A stretch of 64,000 nucleotides of DNA from Whalleya microplaca (Eukaryota; Ascomycota; Sordariomycetes; Xylariales; Xylariaceae), in contig MU385717.1 of NCBI GenBank assembly GCA_022497155.1, positions 62,001 through 126,000 on the forward strand. The letters run 5' to 3'. Made by a program: the position numbers and the translations under genes. Under the pieces are notes generated by a model. It had not been told where the DNA came from and ran no database searches. It saw only the letters and a program-made list of their open reading frames with translations. Below, piece by piece: positions 20,574 to 35,100 of this stretch (its first letter is position 1; each line of letters starts with the position of its first letter).

Positions 20574-22026
20574 TTAATTTGAGGTCCTCGCCACAAGTTC
20601 TGGGATGTCATCTACGGAATTCCGTCCCTCGAGGATGTTAACGACGGCTGTGAACAGGGGATATTCGTTCTCAAGATTCCGTTGCTTCAGGAACGAGTAG
20701 ACTTCGGCCGCCGTAGTCGTACCCTGTAACTTCTGGCCATTGAGTTCCTTGTCCTCGACCTCCTGGACAGTGATGCCCTGCTCGACCGCCTTCTTGGCGC
20801 ACCGGAAGTTCCGGCCGCCGCTGCAACTCGTGATCAGATCGGCCACGCCGGCACTCTCCTCGGTAAAGGTGGCCGTCGACACGGTCTCGCCGAAGAACTC
20901 CTGGCCGAACTTGACCATCTCCAGGAGCCCGACACGCATGATGGCCGCCTTGGCGTTGTCGCCCCAGCCCCGTCCGTCGACGAAGCCCGCCGCCAACGCG
21001 ACGATGTTCTTCAGCGCTCCGCCCAGGGACACGCCGGCCACGTCGGAGACCATGCGCACGTGGAAGTAGGGTCGATGGAAGAGCGCCTTGAAGGTCTCGT
21101 GGTCCAGGGGTGGGTACTCGGGTGGGACCGGCGTCAATTTCGTCTTGCTAATCCTGCCTCGGACGTCCTTGTGCTGCATATCGGCCAAAGGAGTCACGCT
21201 TAGCTCCGACGCACGTGGTGAACTGCGATTTGGTGTGGCCGAACGGGGCGTGGCGTTGCGAGAGGGGTTGCGAGAGCTGTCCATTGGCGGCGGGTCGTAG
21301 GCAATCGTGGTCTCGGACCACTTCTCAGCTGCGATTTCAGACGCAATGTTGGCGCCGGATAGAGCACCGATGTAGATGCCCAGATCCTCACCGATCCATT
21401 CGGAAAACAGAGCTATGCGCTCGTCGGACACGTTCACGCCCTTGATGCAGGAGATACCGCGGGCAAAGGGCACAATCTTGCCCTTAATCGAAGCGCATGC
21501 CCGGTGTATGAACTGGTGAGGCAGGTTGAAAATCAAGATGGACGAGTCTTTGACGGCGTCCTCGAGAGAAGGGTTCGCGACCACATTTGCGGGCAGCTTG
21601 ATGTTGGGAAGGTACTTGATGTTCTCGTGGTGCTGGTTGATGACGGCCGTAAGCTTTTGTGGCTTGTCTTCGAAGATTACCTCCTCTTCGTACACCCACA
21701 TCTGAACCTGCTCCTCAAAAAGCTCGGGGTGCTCTTTTGTGTTCTGGGCCACGATCTTGGAGATTGTCGAACCCCTGCATTGCCCTGCGATTAGCTCTGC
21801 ACTGGAAGATGTCCAGCATAGACAAACACGCTCACCAATTACCAGAGCCAACTACGGTCACCTTGTGCCGTTTCTCATGAACGCTCAGAAGTCCTGGTGC
21901 CATGGCTGGAAGTTGTGAGGAAAATTGTCTCGAGATGAAGAAGTGTTTAAGCTTGAACGGACGGGGCTTCGCGGGGAACCTGAAAGACGCAGGCACTTGA
22001 TATCTTAGGCGACACAAGACATTCAT
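20574..22026 (-). CDS. gpd1: Glycerol-3-phosphate dehydrogenase (NAD+)
   Basis: Two exons, 21836-22026 and 20574-21774, with a 61-nt intron inside the NAD-binding loop codons, give 463 aa. The enzyme reduces dihydroxyacetone phosphate to glycerol 3-phosphate for glycerol/osmolyte and lipid synthesis. The Rossmann motif is [12 protein letters not shown] (~58-68). The [12 protein letters not shown] segment and the catalytic domain ([21 protein letters not shown], then [14 protein letters not shown]) are intact. A Ser/Pro/Arg-rich insert occupies residues ~225-285 between the two domains. Two in-frame starts exist: ATG 22026, adding 41 Arg-rich, acid-free residues that look like a mitochondrial presequence, and ATG 21903 (MAPGLL) with better context (GCCATGG). 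The second gives the usual cytosolic enzyme of 422 aa. It is transcribed divergently from the NirA-type gene. Confidence 0.93.
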
Positions 22027-23361
22027 ACAGACTAGAAGTATGAGGACACCTTGGGGCTTAAATAGTCTTATAGGACTGGTGGTTGGAGTTCATGTGACAA
22101 CGACTAGCAAGTATTGGCCGAGGCGTACAGATCTGTAGTGGAACTGGTAATCACAAATTATACGGGGTACCAACCTAAGAGAGAGGATGACGCAGGGGAT
22201 CCGGCAGAATGATCGTGACCGCCTACCCTTTCGGAATGATCGGTGGGTACGATCTCGCCGAGTGCGACCCAGCGAAGTGGCTCACACGAGACCACCTGGA
22301 GAAGTTCATGTGATTGGACAGTTGGGAAACAAGCCTAGGTACATGGTACATGACCCGAGGCAACTGGGGCCAAGAGATCAATCAATCATACCTTCCAGTT
22401 ATTATACCATGTAAACTGTCGCATATTGCGTCGCAGTCAGGTGCGAGGCGCTCGCTCAAGGGAACTCAAATGGGGAGCAGGAAGCGAGGCTTAAAATCCT
22501 TTTCGAGAGGGCGCGGCCATGTCCGAAAGGCCGTACATAATAATATCGAATATACTGCTTATCTTTCGCACAGCCAACATCTATTGCATATGGCTCTTAT
22601 CTGTCTCAATTCTCTCCCACGCATCACGTTTTCGATGCGGCCTGCAGCCAACCATCGTTACATGTTAACATGAGCGATGTCATATTCGCGACAGTATGTA
22701 TTCTTTTATTTTGGCGACAAGTGTGCCATCGACTTTCCCGAAATGAATTATGATGGGACATAATTGTCTTCTCATCCCGGCCTTAAACGCTTGATTTCGT
22801 CATTGCATCTGCGAGTGACTGATTCAATCAATCTGTTTGTTCCAGCTGAATTGTTGGGGCGAACTGTGTCTCTACCAACCAGCCAACCTGATCTTCGTAT
22901 ATCAATATTACATATTACTTTTATATTAGAGGGTAATACTGAGTTTTCTCATTCATATTAACGCTTCAGAGTTTTCTCTATTCATACCTAAGACCCTTCT
23001 TACCCATCGTCCTTGGGTTATTGTCGTTGTCATTTATTTCCCTTGTGCTATAAGCCAGGCGTTGTAATCACGGTGAATCGCTGCCGGGCATACATCTGTA
23101 GACGAACAAACATCAAACGGCCATTCCGAGTTGAGTTCGTTTCAACTATACATCACTAATCAAGATCTTGGACATCTGACATTGGTCAATTTCCGCCGAC
23201 CCGAAGTGCCGGTTGTGGGTCGCCTTACCGCTGCCGCCGAAAACGCCGTCACCAGGGTCCATGAGTCTTTAGTCTATACGCGCCAGAAGTTTTTCCGCGC
23301 TTTTCATAACGTCTCCCTATCATCCCAGCGCTCTTCTGAGGCCGTGCCGTGAATCCTGAAC
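22027..23361. promoter_or_regulatory. Shared 1.3-kb divergent upstream region
   Basis: This separates the starts of glycerol-3-phosphate dehydrogenase (minus) and the NirA-type regulator (plus). It must contain both promoters. I could not pick out a binding site with confidence, and no gene is visible. Confidence 0.5.
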
Positions 23362-26168
23362 ATGGAGGGCCCGGATCTGTCGAATCTGCGATCGCAGGCG
23401 TCGTCGAGCTCGAGTCTGGCCTTTGCAGACCCTGCGGCCCCTCCTGCGAAGAAAAAATCAAGGAGGGGCGGGGACCCCTCGATGCAGAAACGTCGATGCG
23501 TCAGCACGTACGTGACTCTCTCATCCGCCCCAGCTATATGGCCTAGGGCCTAGGGCCTAGGTCACGCCCGTACCTATGAACCCCCGATTGACTGTTGTTG
23601 TGTCCTCAGAGCCTGTATCGCCTGTCGACGTCGGAAGTCGAAATGCGACGGGGCCCTCCCGAGCTGCGCCGCCTGCGCCAGCGTCTATGGCACCGAATGC
23701 GTATATGACCCCAATTCCGACCACCGACGAAAAGGAGTATATCGAGAGAAGATCGACAGCATGAAAGCGCGGAACTCCACTCTTCAGATTCTGATCGAAG
23801 CAATACTCAACGCAGACGAAGATGATGTCCCCGATATTGTCAAAAGAATACGTACATGCGATAGTTTAGATGCTGTGGCCGAGTCGATTATCAAACATGA
23901 TTTTGGTAACGAGCCGGAAGACGAAGATGAATTGGAAGATGATTACACAACCGATATGACAGTTGAGGGCGAGAGGGATCTTGCCCGCAAGATGGGAGAA
24001 TTGCGAGTAGAGAACGGATCGACACGCTTCATTGGTGGTACCTCGCACCTGATACACTGGGATATACATGGAGCGCCAAATCCTGCACATGAGTCCCAGG
24101 ACGCCAACGCGCTCAATGAGGACCCTATCACAAGCTGGTCAAATGTCAGCAAAGATCCGAAGGTCGTCACACATCTCCTCAACATGTATTTTGATTGGCA
24201 TTATCCCTATTTCACCACTATATCGCGCAGCTTATTTTACCGAGACTTTCGGAGAGGAAAATCGAGCATCCTACCTTATAAGACAGCCTACTGCTCTCCT
24301 TTATTAGTCAACGCTATGCTCGCCTTAGGTTGCCACTTTACTAGTGTGCGCGATGCGTACGCCATTGCTGGAGATAGTTGGACCAAGGGAGATCATTTCT
24401 TTGCTGAGGCCAAAAGACTCATCGTTGATAATGACGAGTATGAAAAGCCTCGCTTGACTACAGTCCAAGCTTTAGCTTTGATGTCAGTCAGGGAAGCAGG
24501 ATGTGGCCGGGAAGCCAAGGGATGGGTTTACAGCGGTATGAGTTTTAGGATGGCCCAGGATTTGGGACTCAACTTAAACATCGGTGGTATCAAAAGTGAT
24601 AATGAGAACCTGGACGAGCTAGAGATCGATGCTAGGAGAGTCACTTTCTGGGGCTGCTTCTTGTTCGACAAGTGCTGGTCAAACTACCTGGGTCGGCTAC
24701 CGCAACTCCCTAAGAATTCCTACAGCGTTCCCAAATACGACGTCTTCCCCGACGAAGACGCTGAACCCTGGTGCCCGTACACTGATGCAGGGTTCGATGA
24801 TGCTTTAAAGCAGCCGTCAAGAACTCGTACAATCGGCTTGCAGTTGTCCAAGTTATGTGAGATCAGCAGCGACCTTCTCCTGTTCTTTTACCACCCAAAC
24901 CATATAGGGCGGTCAAGTGGAAAGTCCGTTGAACTCAAGAAGCTGAGTGAACTACATCGGCGTCTAGAGGACTGGCGAAAGGAGTTGCCTAAGGAGCTCG
25001 AACCGAAGGAGGGCCAATTGCCCAATGCTATCCTGATGCAGTAAGCCCACTCCTTGCACACTCTTAACCATTGATATTAACCAATAACAGCATGTTCTTT
25101 CATCTGCAGTATATCCATCTATTCCGACCATTTCTGAAATATTCACCCCATGCATCGCCTTTGCCACCCCACGTATCTCCACGGAGAATATGTACCGCAA
25201 ACGCTGGTGCTATCTCCAAGCTGATGCGATTGTATAAGAAGCTCTACAACCTGCGTCAAATCTGCAACATCGCCGTTTATATGCTGCATTCTGCCTGCAC
25301 TATCCACATATTGAATCTCCCCGAGAAGACTGCAAGGAGAGACATCATTCACGGAGTAAGGCATCTTGAGGAAATTGCCGAGGATTGGCTCTGCGGGCGA
25401 CGGACGCTTAGCATTATCAGCGTCCTCGCACGGAAGTGGAATGTCGAACTTCCCGAGGAAGCGGCTCATGTTCTCCAGCGCACCGATGAAAGATGGGGCA
25501 CTTTCAATACGTCTGATGTTCCTTCTCCACGATCACATCTGACCACATCACCATCACCCCCAGCGATGGTCACAGCATCATCCCTAATGAAAATGGAACA
25601 ACATAGTCCAGTGAACCACAATTCTCCATCGGCCCCGGGCTCATCTCCACCAGCTATGCCGGGCTCAAACGTTTCCCCTAACATGGTAAACATCACTTCG
25701 GCTCCATCCAACTTGCCTGTGTCGAGACATATGATCGATAATTCCTCGATCATGGGAAATTCAATTCCCTTAAGCGTTGATGAATTGAACAACGCAAATT
25801 GGCGGCAGGCAGCCGTGCCACAACCTATTCCTGATTATTCTCAGCCTTATGCCAACATCTCCAACAGCCTCAGATCCAATCCGGCGTCCCAAAACACGAC
25901 GCGAAACGTGTCTCCCAACTCTGTCTACGCGATTGATGGACAGGATTGGTATATCAAAGATGGTGCTAACTGGCAATCTGGTTTCGATACGTGGAACATG
26001 GGGAGTGGGACCTCCCCAGCCAATATGTCGGACCCGTCGATGTTCATGTTCACCTCGAATTCTCCAGGGAACAATACCAGACGGTCTCCGACCACCATGG
26101 ACTTCAACTTCGACAGCCTCAATAATCTGTCTTCTATGGACGGGTGGGATCCCGCAAACCTTGAGTAA
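23362..26168 (+). CDS. nirA: Zn2Cys6 transcription factor, NirA/NIT4 type
   Basis: Three exons (23362-23507, 23610-25040, 25091-26168) give 884 aa, close to Aspergillus NirA. Intron 1 lies just before the zinc cluster, which reads CIACRRRKSKCDGALPSC and continues CAACASVYGTEC, then the linker YDPNSDHRRKGVYREK typical of this family. The middle homology domain includes YFDWHYPYFTTISRSLFYRD, the run VQALALMSVREAGCGREAKG, and ARRVTFWGCFLFDKCWSNYL. The C-terminal ~250 residues are Ser/Pro/Asn-rich with Met and acidic patches, fitting an activation domain. NirA/NIT4 activates nitrate and nitrite reductase genes when nitrate is present. Orthology rather than paralogy is inferred from extended similarity in the linker and the middle domain; no nitrate-assimilation gene is nearby. 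Confidence 0.82.
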
Positions 26169-29100
26169 TAAACAAATAATGGGCGGGTGCATTTTGGGTC
26201 TGGGACATTTCCTTGGAATAGCGTATTGGGAGTAACTGGGACTTTGTAGATGGGATACAGCGGGCGAATTACGGAGGGATATCAAAACTGAACTGAGAGG
26301 AAACCCCCAACAAAGTGAGGAGTACTCAACTTGGCCTATAGTACTGGATTCGGATGACTTCATGTCGGTTTCTTAGCCTCACTCTCACTTGTATGATGAT
26401 ATATATGTCACGAGAGATTTAATCAGATCAACAGGTCACGTAACAAAAATAGGAAGTAGTATTCAACATCGCCAGCGATTGTCTAAAACATCACCTAATA
26501 TCTAGTATTATCAGACTAATAGCCAGCATCGTCCCAAACTCAGGACCCATTCATCTGTTATCTTTCCTCCTCGGTCTTCGCTTCTAGCTCATGATGCTAT
26601 TCAAGACATCTTCAGTCATCTTGTTTCAGCTTGGTCGCATAGCACACAGAGGGGAACTGGCACATTACTAAGATCACATCATGAGCCCGCTTACAATGTC
26701 AAAAGGGTAAGATAAATTATAGTGAAGGGTATAAATAGTGAAACGGATTTTAGAAAGAGATAATAAACCTTTCCATGAGACCAACTTTGTCTGTCATTCT
26801 ATTTATGTATTTTACATTAAACTATGCTTTTCATAGATGTCATTAAGTGTCGAGAACAGGGCCCCTACATGTCTCCTGAAGCCATTTGAGATGCTGAGTA
26901 GGGGGGCTGTACATTCATCTGAGGCCGTCTAGGTCATCTACTTTGCCTCTTTGCTATTGTTTCAAGTCTATTCGATACAAGGCTTTCCAGTGATTCAGAA
27001 CGTTTCGAGGACAAGAACACTCACGGCCCCAGTGAAAAGGGGTTGCCGGAAGCCGACTCAGAGTGGCGAGGCTCATGTGATACAGCACATCATGGGGCTG
27101 ATACAGTAGTGTGATGATATTCTTCGGAGCTTTTAGCAGCGCAAGAAGTCTGCGCAACGCACTGTTTGTTATGACTTGCTTGCACGACTTGCCCTGCCGT
27201 GCTGTGAGCCACTGCATGTGCCGGATCGCTCGATCCTGCAGTTCGTTCACAAGGGGATACCCTGGAGCATTCACGACGTTGAGCAAAGCACAGCATAGAA
27301 GTGATACGCGTATAAGCAACTTCAGATGGGATCGTCAGAGATATTGGGGATCCGTAGTATATCCGGCGGCATTATGAGAGCATCCCAGATCATCCTTGGA
27401 ACGGTTCTGGTTCATGGTTGATGGTTGTATGACAGCGGCAAAACTTGCCGCAGGGTTTTCCACCTGTCTGTCCTAGGAACAACCACGTGGTGTTATGCAA
27501 ATGCGGCAGAGGGTGAAACGATAGCCATGGAGAATAGATGAAAGCCCAGCCGCTGTTACATTGAGCTTGCAGAGTAAGCAAGTAAGGGATTGCAAGGTCA
27601 AGGTGGCCACGATATCGGTGAATGGCGCCTCCGAGTCTCAAAAGTTCATGATTCGTTCTCACCTTGAAGCCGCCCGCGCATGGACTAGTCGGCGGGCAGG
27701 AAGTGGAAGTCGCACGATGACTCTGACAACGGCACAGCTCACTTGTGGAGGGTCACAATTCGTCCCAAGTCCCGTCCCATCAGACACGGAAACAAGATTT
27801 TTGAAGTCATAATGCAGGGGCCCGGAATGCCTCGTTTTCTGCCACCTGCTGGTGCGGCCTGTTCGTCTGATGTTAATTCATCAGCCGCGAACTCCAAACA
27901 GTTGCGGTACCAAGAGTATCCAAGAAATCCAAGAAAATCAAGAAAGCCCAAGAAGCCTAAGACACCAATGGACAGTCCAGATCTCTATTAAGAAGTGAGA
28001 AAAAGGCCCCTGCGAATCTCAGAAATGGGCAGGAAAAGCTTCTTTGAACATAACAGAAGCACCTGAAACTCTGGGTATAGAAATGCTCTCGTACGCATGT
28101 TGAAATATTCTATAGGCATTTCGCTTGAAAATACTTTCAGCACGATGTGGATAGGATCGGAGATGAACAACTAAAGCGAACACAGTAAAAATAGTTGCAG
28201 CTTCAGAAAAGAACATTCTCTAGTTACAATGGCTAACCAGGTATTCACACTTTTTTGGTGGCGAGCAGCTAACTTGTTCATGCTCGTTGATCAAGATTGT
28301 CATGGCCAAACCCTGGAGTCTCAGATCTCGTAAACAACACTGGGGTTGGAAAAACAATCTCGAATACATATGTTGTCAAATGTGGCATCACCTCCTAATT
28401 CCATTCTAGATGAGGGTAAAGGAGTTCTATTCATGCCGTGTGGTGAGATGACGGTATGAAGTCGCAGCCGACTCGAAACACCCGAGCAGATGTCAAAGGT
28501 TAATCATCGACGAGCATCAAACACTTCCCCGCAAACTCGTTCTGACTTCAGATGAATGACCCTTGAAGGATAGCGGGCAAATACTGTTTGATCACCTGGG
28601 AGGATGATGACGATGTTCGAGCCACGTGCGATACGGCGTTCGTGTCACCGCATTGGCAGTGAACAGTCAAATGATCCCTATACGAGCACCAGGCGAGAAT
28701 TTCCAAACAGGGATCGCTTCAACCATACTATTTTGGCTTCGTTTCGATGAGACGGTAGTAACTAAATGGCCGTGCTTGGTTTCGAAGTCTTAGAAGTTCG
28801 ACGACATCACCTTCCTTTGGTATAGATGTAAAATAATGGTCTAACGTGACGCGGCCGTGATTGAAGTATGAGCAACTCCGCATTGGCCGAATCCGTAATG
28901 GAGTACACCGTCTTCGCTGCCAATCTTCGCTTGAAGGGGGTCTAGCGTCGGGGAGCCCCAATGATATCCGTAGTTGTTTTGTCCACGGAAGGACATTTTG
29001 TGGAGGATCACTCCGGGTCAGAAAATCGGCCTAGCTGGATACCTAGAACAGCAACTTCCAAAATGTTGGGGTGCAATACAGACAGCTTCTGATTTATCGA

Positions 29101-32100
29101 ACCGTAAATCTCTCTTTCCAGGTGCTACCCCAGATCGTACGCAGCTTGCCGAAAGGTCCCTGTCGGAGGGGTGCCCTGATTCGGAAGGCAAATCCGTCGT
29201 CCCTGGATAACGATCCTATCTGGCGATCGGTCTATGAAAAGAGCTGTCAGACTGGCCTCACGTTGGCTTTGACTTCAAGAGCCGGTTCTCACCAGTACCG
29301 AATGGAACCTCGGAAGCTTCTAAGCCTTGTGGAGGCCTGCAAGCAGGTCCTGCACAATCTGGGGAGACCTTGACATGGTCTACATGGCATAATAAAGATC
29401 CTGCAGGCCCTGCTGCGTACCAAGGTCTGGGTTGGACGGCGGAGGCTCGTGGCATTGTATCCTGATAGTGACTCTAATGCGTGATCGAATGTTTCTAAAC
29501 TCCCCAGAGTGTTCTAAATATGCATATTCGAGTCTTGCCGCTTCATTGTATCCACAATAGATACATCGGTAGAGACAGATGCACATGTGGCACTCAGCAT
29601 TAGATGCAATCATTAATCTAGACCAATTAACAGTAGCACATCACTTCCGGTAATAGATTTAGGTGGTGAAGCTCCGTTGGGTCTCGAGCTTCTTCTTACC
29701 CAATTCATTGGAGATGTTGGGTGTGAGAAGTGGTACTGCACAGGCTTCCCAGTCTCAGGGACCTTTCCAGACTACCACTCTCATGTATATTTCCCTTCTT
29801 GTTGAGATGCAGCTGTCATTCAGACAGCTTCAGGGTTCGATGCACCACACTGCGTGGTAGTCCAGAAGTCTACCCCAACCAACCTCAAAGCACGTGGAAG
29901 TAATATATTTTCTTCCTTTCTCCCGACCTAGTCGCTACGGCATAGATGCCGGCATGATACTGGAGGCAACATCATGTGAGGCAAGGGCCGCATCCAGCTG
30001 TTGATGCCCTGGGAATCGAGACATTTCAGGTAATATTATCATTGCAGCCATCTGTAATACCACTAAGTAATTGACTTGATGACCTGGTTTTGAGGTGCCA
30101 TTGCGGATTGCGGACTCAGGAACGCCTCATGTCACGATATACTCTTTCCTCTTTGGCCGTAAGCTCTTTGCCATTTCGCCTGCCACTTGGCAGTGTAAGA
30201 GCCAGGCTCCAGGACGGCGTACAACAGAGTCGACGGCAAGAAGCCCAGATCTCGGCTCTGCAGAAACAGCTTGCGAGGAACATTTCCGTCTCCCGTGCAT
30301 TACCCAACGCCATGGAGAGAGTTATTATCAGATATTTCCCTTGCAGAGCTGATGTTTCTGTGCCTTCATAAAGTCAGAATGACCCGATCAATACCAAAAG
30401 CCAGATGATTGCTGCATTTAAAGAAATTACCATCCCACCTTGGTGATGACAATGAAGGCTTTGCGAAAGACTTGGCGAGTGATCGTAAGGTGTTTGTTGA
30501 CCTCTAAGTCAGATGGAAAGTCGGACCTTGTCCCGTTTTCGGTCCCAGCATCTGAAATTGCAACGTCTGGTCGACTGTGCCTTGGAGATCTTGGCACGGA
30601 AAGTGCCATATTTCCTAAAGCAGGCAGTGCGGACAGAATATTCAGAAGTTTACTACTGATCAATCCAGTCTGCTCGACTTCAGTCTGCTCGACTTTGAGA
30701 TCTTAAATATATTCATACCGTATACCAGTTGTCTGTTAATATTATGGATTAGTTTCTTGGCGGAGCCTCGCAAGGCCTCGAGGTTGATATCCTTAGGTTT
30801 GAGAACTCATTGAGAGACTAGGGCAGCACTCTTTTGGGGCATCCAATCGGGCATTTTCTTTTGTGGCTTGACGAGGTACGTACTGCGCCGACAACAGATG
30901 GCTTCTCAAATGTCTCGAGCTGAGTGTTATCAGATGACTGCAACAATGTAGTTCAACACCATACAGGCTATGATTTGTTTTAACACAGGAAGTATTCGTT
31001 TGAAGACCTGAAACCAGTTTCGTCGTGATAAACCGTGAACTTCACGGTCAGTATGCGTTTCTGGGTTATCATAGTCGAGCCTTAAGGTTGCGATAAAGGC
31101 TAAGTACAGATACCTCCTAGTACTGTATGCGCTCGGATGGCAGAAAATAAGCTTGCCGATACTCCTGAGTTGTTAATGAAAAAGTGTCGACGAAATACGG
31201 CAGAGCGAATACTTTATTGTCCGTCTGTGACGATAGAATGTAACACCGTAAAACCCCCTAACCAATGTCACGAAATTGATACATTCATCCCATTTGATTC
31301 TGGCGATAGATTATAATGTCGTGCTCTGTTGTCGATGTCATCCGCTCGTCTTCATCTCTGACAGGTCTAGTCTAGCAAGGCTCTATCATAGAGTCCTCGA
31401 GTCGAAAGCGCAGGATTGTCTTGTACATAAGAACTTTGGTAGAGTGTTTGGGCTTCCATTGGTTTGTGGAATCAAAGAAAATAAGTAAAAAGCAGGGGTC
31501 CTTGCAAACCCACGAATAGGAGTCCTTTGCGATAATTTCTTGCAGTCCTATTGAAGGAATGGGAAACTCGGACCGGCCACCGCAAGTGACTGGGGAGCCG
31601 CAGGCACAAATCCCGTTGCCAGTCAGTCCAGCGACTGCTGGTATTCTAACAACGCCATTGAACGGGTCATTTAAATACGTTACCTTGATAGTTGAATTCG
31701 AATGCATTTTGGCTTGTCTTCCAGTACGACTTAAACCTCGAAGGAGATTTGATCTGACCCAAAATGCTGATAAACTAGGTTAGACTGAGACAGTAAACAG
31801 GCGAGAGAAAGCAAATACGATGAGTTATATTTTTCTGCACCATGCACGCACTGCGTTCACCCTCCATCTCCAGGAGTATGGTAAGCTGCGGTGCATTGGA
31901 AAGCGAAGCGAGCGACGATGACGTTCTAAACACCCATCGAAACATTCTTACCGAACAAGTAGATGGATCAGAGTCGATATCCGTTCGCCTCAAGTTAACT
32001 TCGATGGCTCATAGTCTCCTGCGTGGCCACTGTCCCCGGTATTGAAAGTCGATTCGCTGATTCTCGGGTCGTAAAGATATAGCAACCTATCATCGAAAAC

Positions 32101-35100
32101 ACACCCCTCCAATGAACCATATGTCTAAAGGCGCTCTTATCATGCAAAGGAGCTTCTCAAGATGGGTGTGTCGTGATATAAGTTGCTGAACCTGACTAAC
32201 CCCTGCATAAAGATCAGATCTGTAGCTTTCAAGGGTCTGACTTTATTTGCATGTAATTTCAGGGTAAGGACATCGATGTCTACTTGGGAGCTTGGTCTGG
32301 TATTTTATCTTTTCCCGCATACTACGTAGGGTGGCATATTTTAGCGGACTAGGTACTGAAGCGCCGCATAGGAACCCCTTCACTTATGATGTTGCGAGAG
32401 TAGATCACTGTGAAGACGAGCTGCGTGCCTGCTTGAGGTCCTGATACAGCAGGACATAGCATCTGTTAATAAGATATAAGAGGGACGACCGTGTTTTTGA
32501 TTCAAGTGTGGTGGTGTGTTTCTCGGACTTGCTGCGGTTTCGCACGGTTCACCTCCACAACGGCTCGTCCCTATTTCGGCTCTTAACACATGTCGATTAA
32601 GAGTCGCGTACCGCAATAGGGCCGCGTTGTTAAAAAGTGCTTGAGCATTCGTGCTACCAAACTCCTTACCATATCAGGGGGACCGGCCTCCACCGCCGGA
32701 GTACTCGATGCCAGTACTGAGGAAGGCTTATTCTGTATGGCACTGCATTGGCTCATGATAAAGCTGGTCTGCAAACTGCCCCAAATGCTATCAATGCTGT
32801 TAGAACAAGTAGGATTTGGATACAGCATCAGGTTGGCTGCCAACTATGGGGTCCGGGGAACCCTGGACTAGCAGGATCGTCTGAAAACATAGCTGGGCAA
32901 TGCTAAAAGATACATCGACTGAGTGGCGATGGCGTTTGATGCATGAATATTAACAACCATGGGCTGGCGTCGTAATTGAGTGTTTGAAGGTCGGTACAGC
33001 CCACTCTTATTTTCTAGAAGGCTAGATTTCACTTGAAAGGGGGTGATCTGACAACCAGTATAGCCTCGCTTAATCCAAAACCTACATGATGATCAAGGTG
33101 TGGTTGAGCAAAAGTAGTAGAATAAGGTTAATCGAGGCGGGAAGAAGCGAGTTCCAAGTCAGATTCATTGATGACCTACTATTAGCTAAGAAACACAGTG
33201 TCATTCAGCAACAAGATGCCAGCTTACTAACAGTTGAGGTATATGATATGCTAGGAGTGTTAGACAGACGGGTTACGTAATAGTGAGTTTGAGTCACTGG
33301 TAGTGAAGCTAGTTAGCAGTAACCCCGCTAGACTTTTGCTGTTCCCCCCCTCTAGGACCGTGTCCAGCATATGGCAATATACTGTATTATGGCTAGTGAC
33401 CACTGGTCAATGCCCGTATATACAAGGTTACTATGCTTAAAAAACTTTCATCAACGACAGCCACGTCTACGACAGGATTGATATGATGCAGCATAAAGCA
33501 TTGCAACCCTGTGTCATCGCGACAGTGGCATTGGAAAGCCGCTGCAATGTGCATCAGAGGCAAATCCATATCCACAATGGACCTCTAATCTAGTCGACTA
33601 GGCTAGTCACTGGCTGGCTGACTGGATGCTGTATACGATGTGGGCCAGTCTTCAAGACACCGGCTGACCGAGGACTATCTTGATGGGCCGTGGCTGTTCA
33701 TCACACCATCCCCCGTACGATCATCCATCCACCTTAATTACGGAGATCGCGGGGAAGATAGAGCCAGAACCATTGGTCTGTCTAGTCGGCATTCTCATGA
33801 TTTGCATCCTCAAACATCTTGCAACATGAGATGAAAACACCAAGGCTGCTATCTGCGTTCAACCTGGACTTGGTATAGCAAGACTCTCGATTTGTACGAT
33901 GAACCAAGACCGAGGAAACTCGGGAAAATATATCATTTTGCGTCTAAGGGGTCATGACTAGCCGGCTTTAGGTATACCGGCAGAGCTACTGTCATGGAAT
34001 CTAGCCTGGCGCTGGTAGGCATTTTGATGATGCGCCTTGGACATTACCGACACGGCCTATACTTGATATTGATGGTTTCGCTTCGGCGTCACGCCTGCCG
34101 AACGAGAAGCAGCTCTCCGCTCAGCTTGAGAAAAATCCGCGGCCCTACGAAGCTAGTTACGTGCCCGCCAAGGAATGACCGATATGTATATCAGGGATGG
34201 GCACAATCCAGGATGGCGGCCCACCACCATGCTACCCTCCGCCGTCACTCGCCAACCGCTTGGCGCTCTGTGAGTTTCCTTCACCACCTCCCACGTATGT
34301 AGAAGTTCAGTGCAAATAATCCCGAACGATGATGGCGCCTTTCTATTAAGCATAGATTCTGCAAGTGCGAGAGCTGTGCGTAGGCGAGGCTGCACCATGC
34401 CTCACACCGCGGCTTAATGCTGCTACCCTAACTATCCTAACCACATATTTCAACCACTTAATCTATACATCTGGGCTCGCCACCATACTCTTCTTCTACT
34501 TACACTTGATCTCTTTCCACTGTTAACAAGAAGACCAGGAAGAAAGCTTTTCTGGTACCAAGGGTTTTCAGTGTTCACTGGTGGTTGTGGACCTCCCTAA
34601 TTTTAGTGTGCCTGATCTGGGTTGCTTTTCCTTGCCCGTCCATCTCTCATCTCTATTAGTTGTAGGCGGAGTTGTAGTCGGTCCTAGTCAACCGAGTTGA
34701 TGTACTGCCATCTGTATATCTTTCTAATCCCTGTACCCTCTCTTTACGACCTAGTCAACCCCATGTCTGATCATTCAAGTGAGAAAGCGGGCCAGAGAAC
34801 AGGAATGCCCGAGGGGAGACTTCCAGACAAGGCGCTGGTAGACGACAACCAAAGTTCACATCTCATATCCACCCATCTTGTCACTCACTTCTCCTTACAA
34901 TTGTTCCCCCGTTGTATATTGCATCTTCAATATACATGCGCTCGTCGATATTGCTCCGATGAGAAGGGGTTACCTATTCTCCAATTGAATTCGCAGAGCC
35001 AGACAGGAACGTCTCTTTTACCTGCATGCCAAGGACGCAGCCGTTGTCTGCCCTAGTTGAAGAGAGTACTTGAGGCCTGGAGAGGAATCATCTTGGTTAG

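Noticed and set aside
23540..23563. GGCCTAG repeats in intron 1 of the NirA-type gene as telomere-like sequence
   Set aside because: Only three short units of a different motif; an ordinary low-complexity intron sequence.
26954..27319. 121-codon minus-strand frame with a signal-peptide-like start (MLIRVSLLCCALLN)
   Set aside because: The first codon is TTG, not ATG, and the next ATG falls after the hydrophobic part; no domain.
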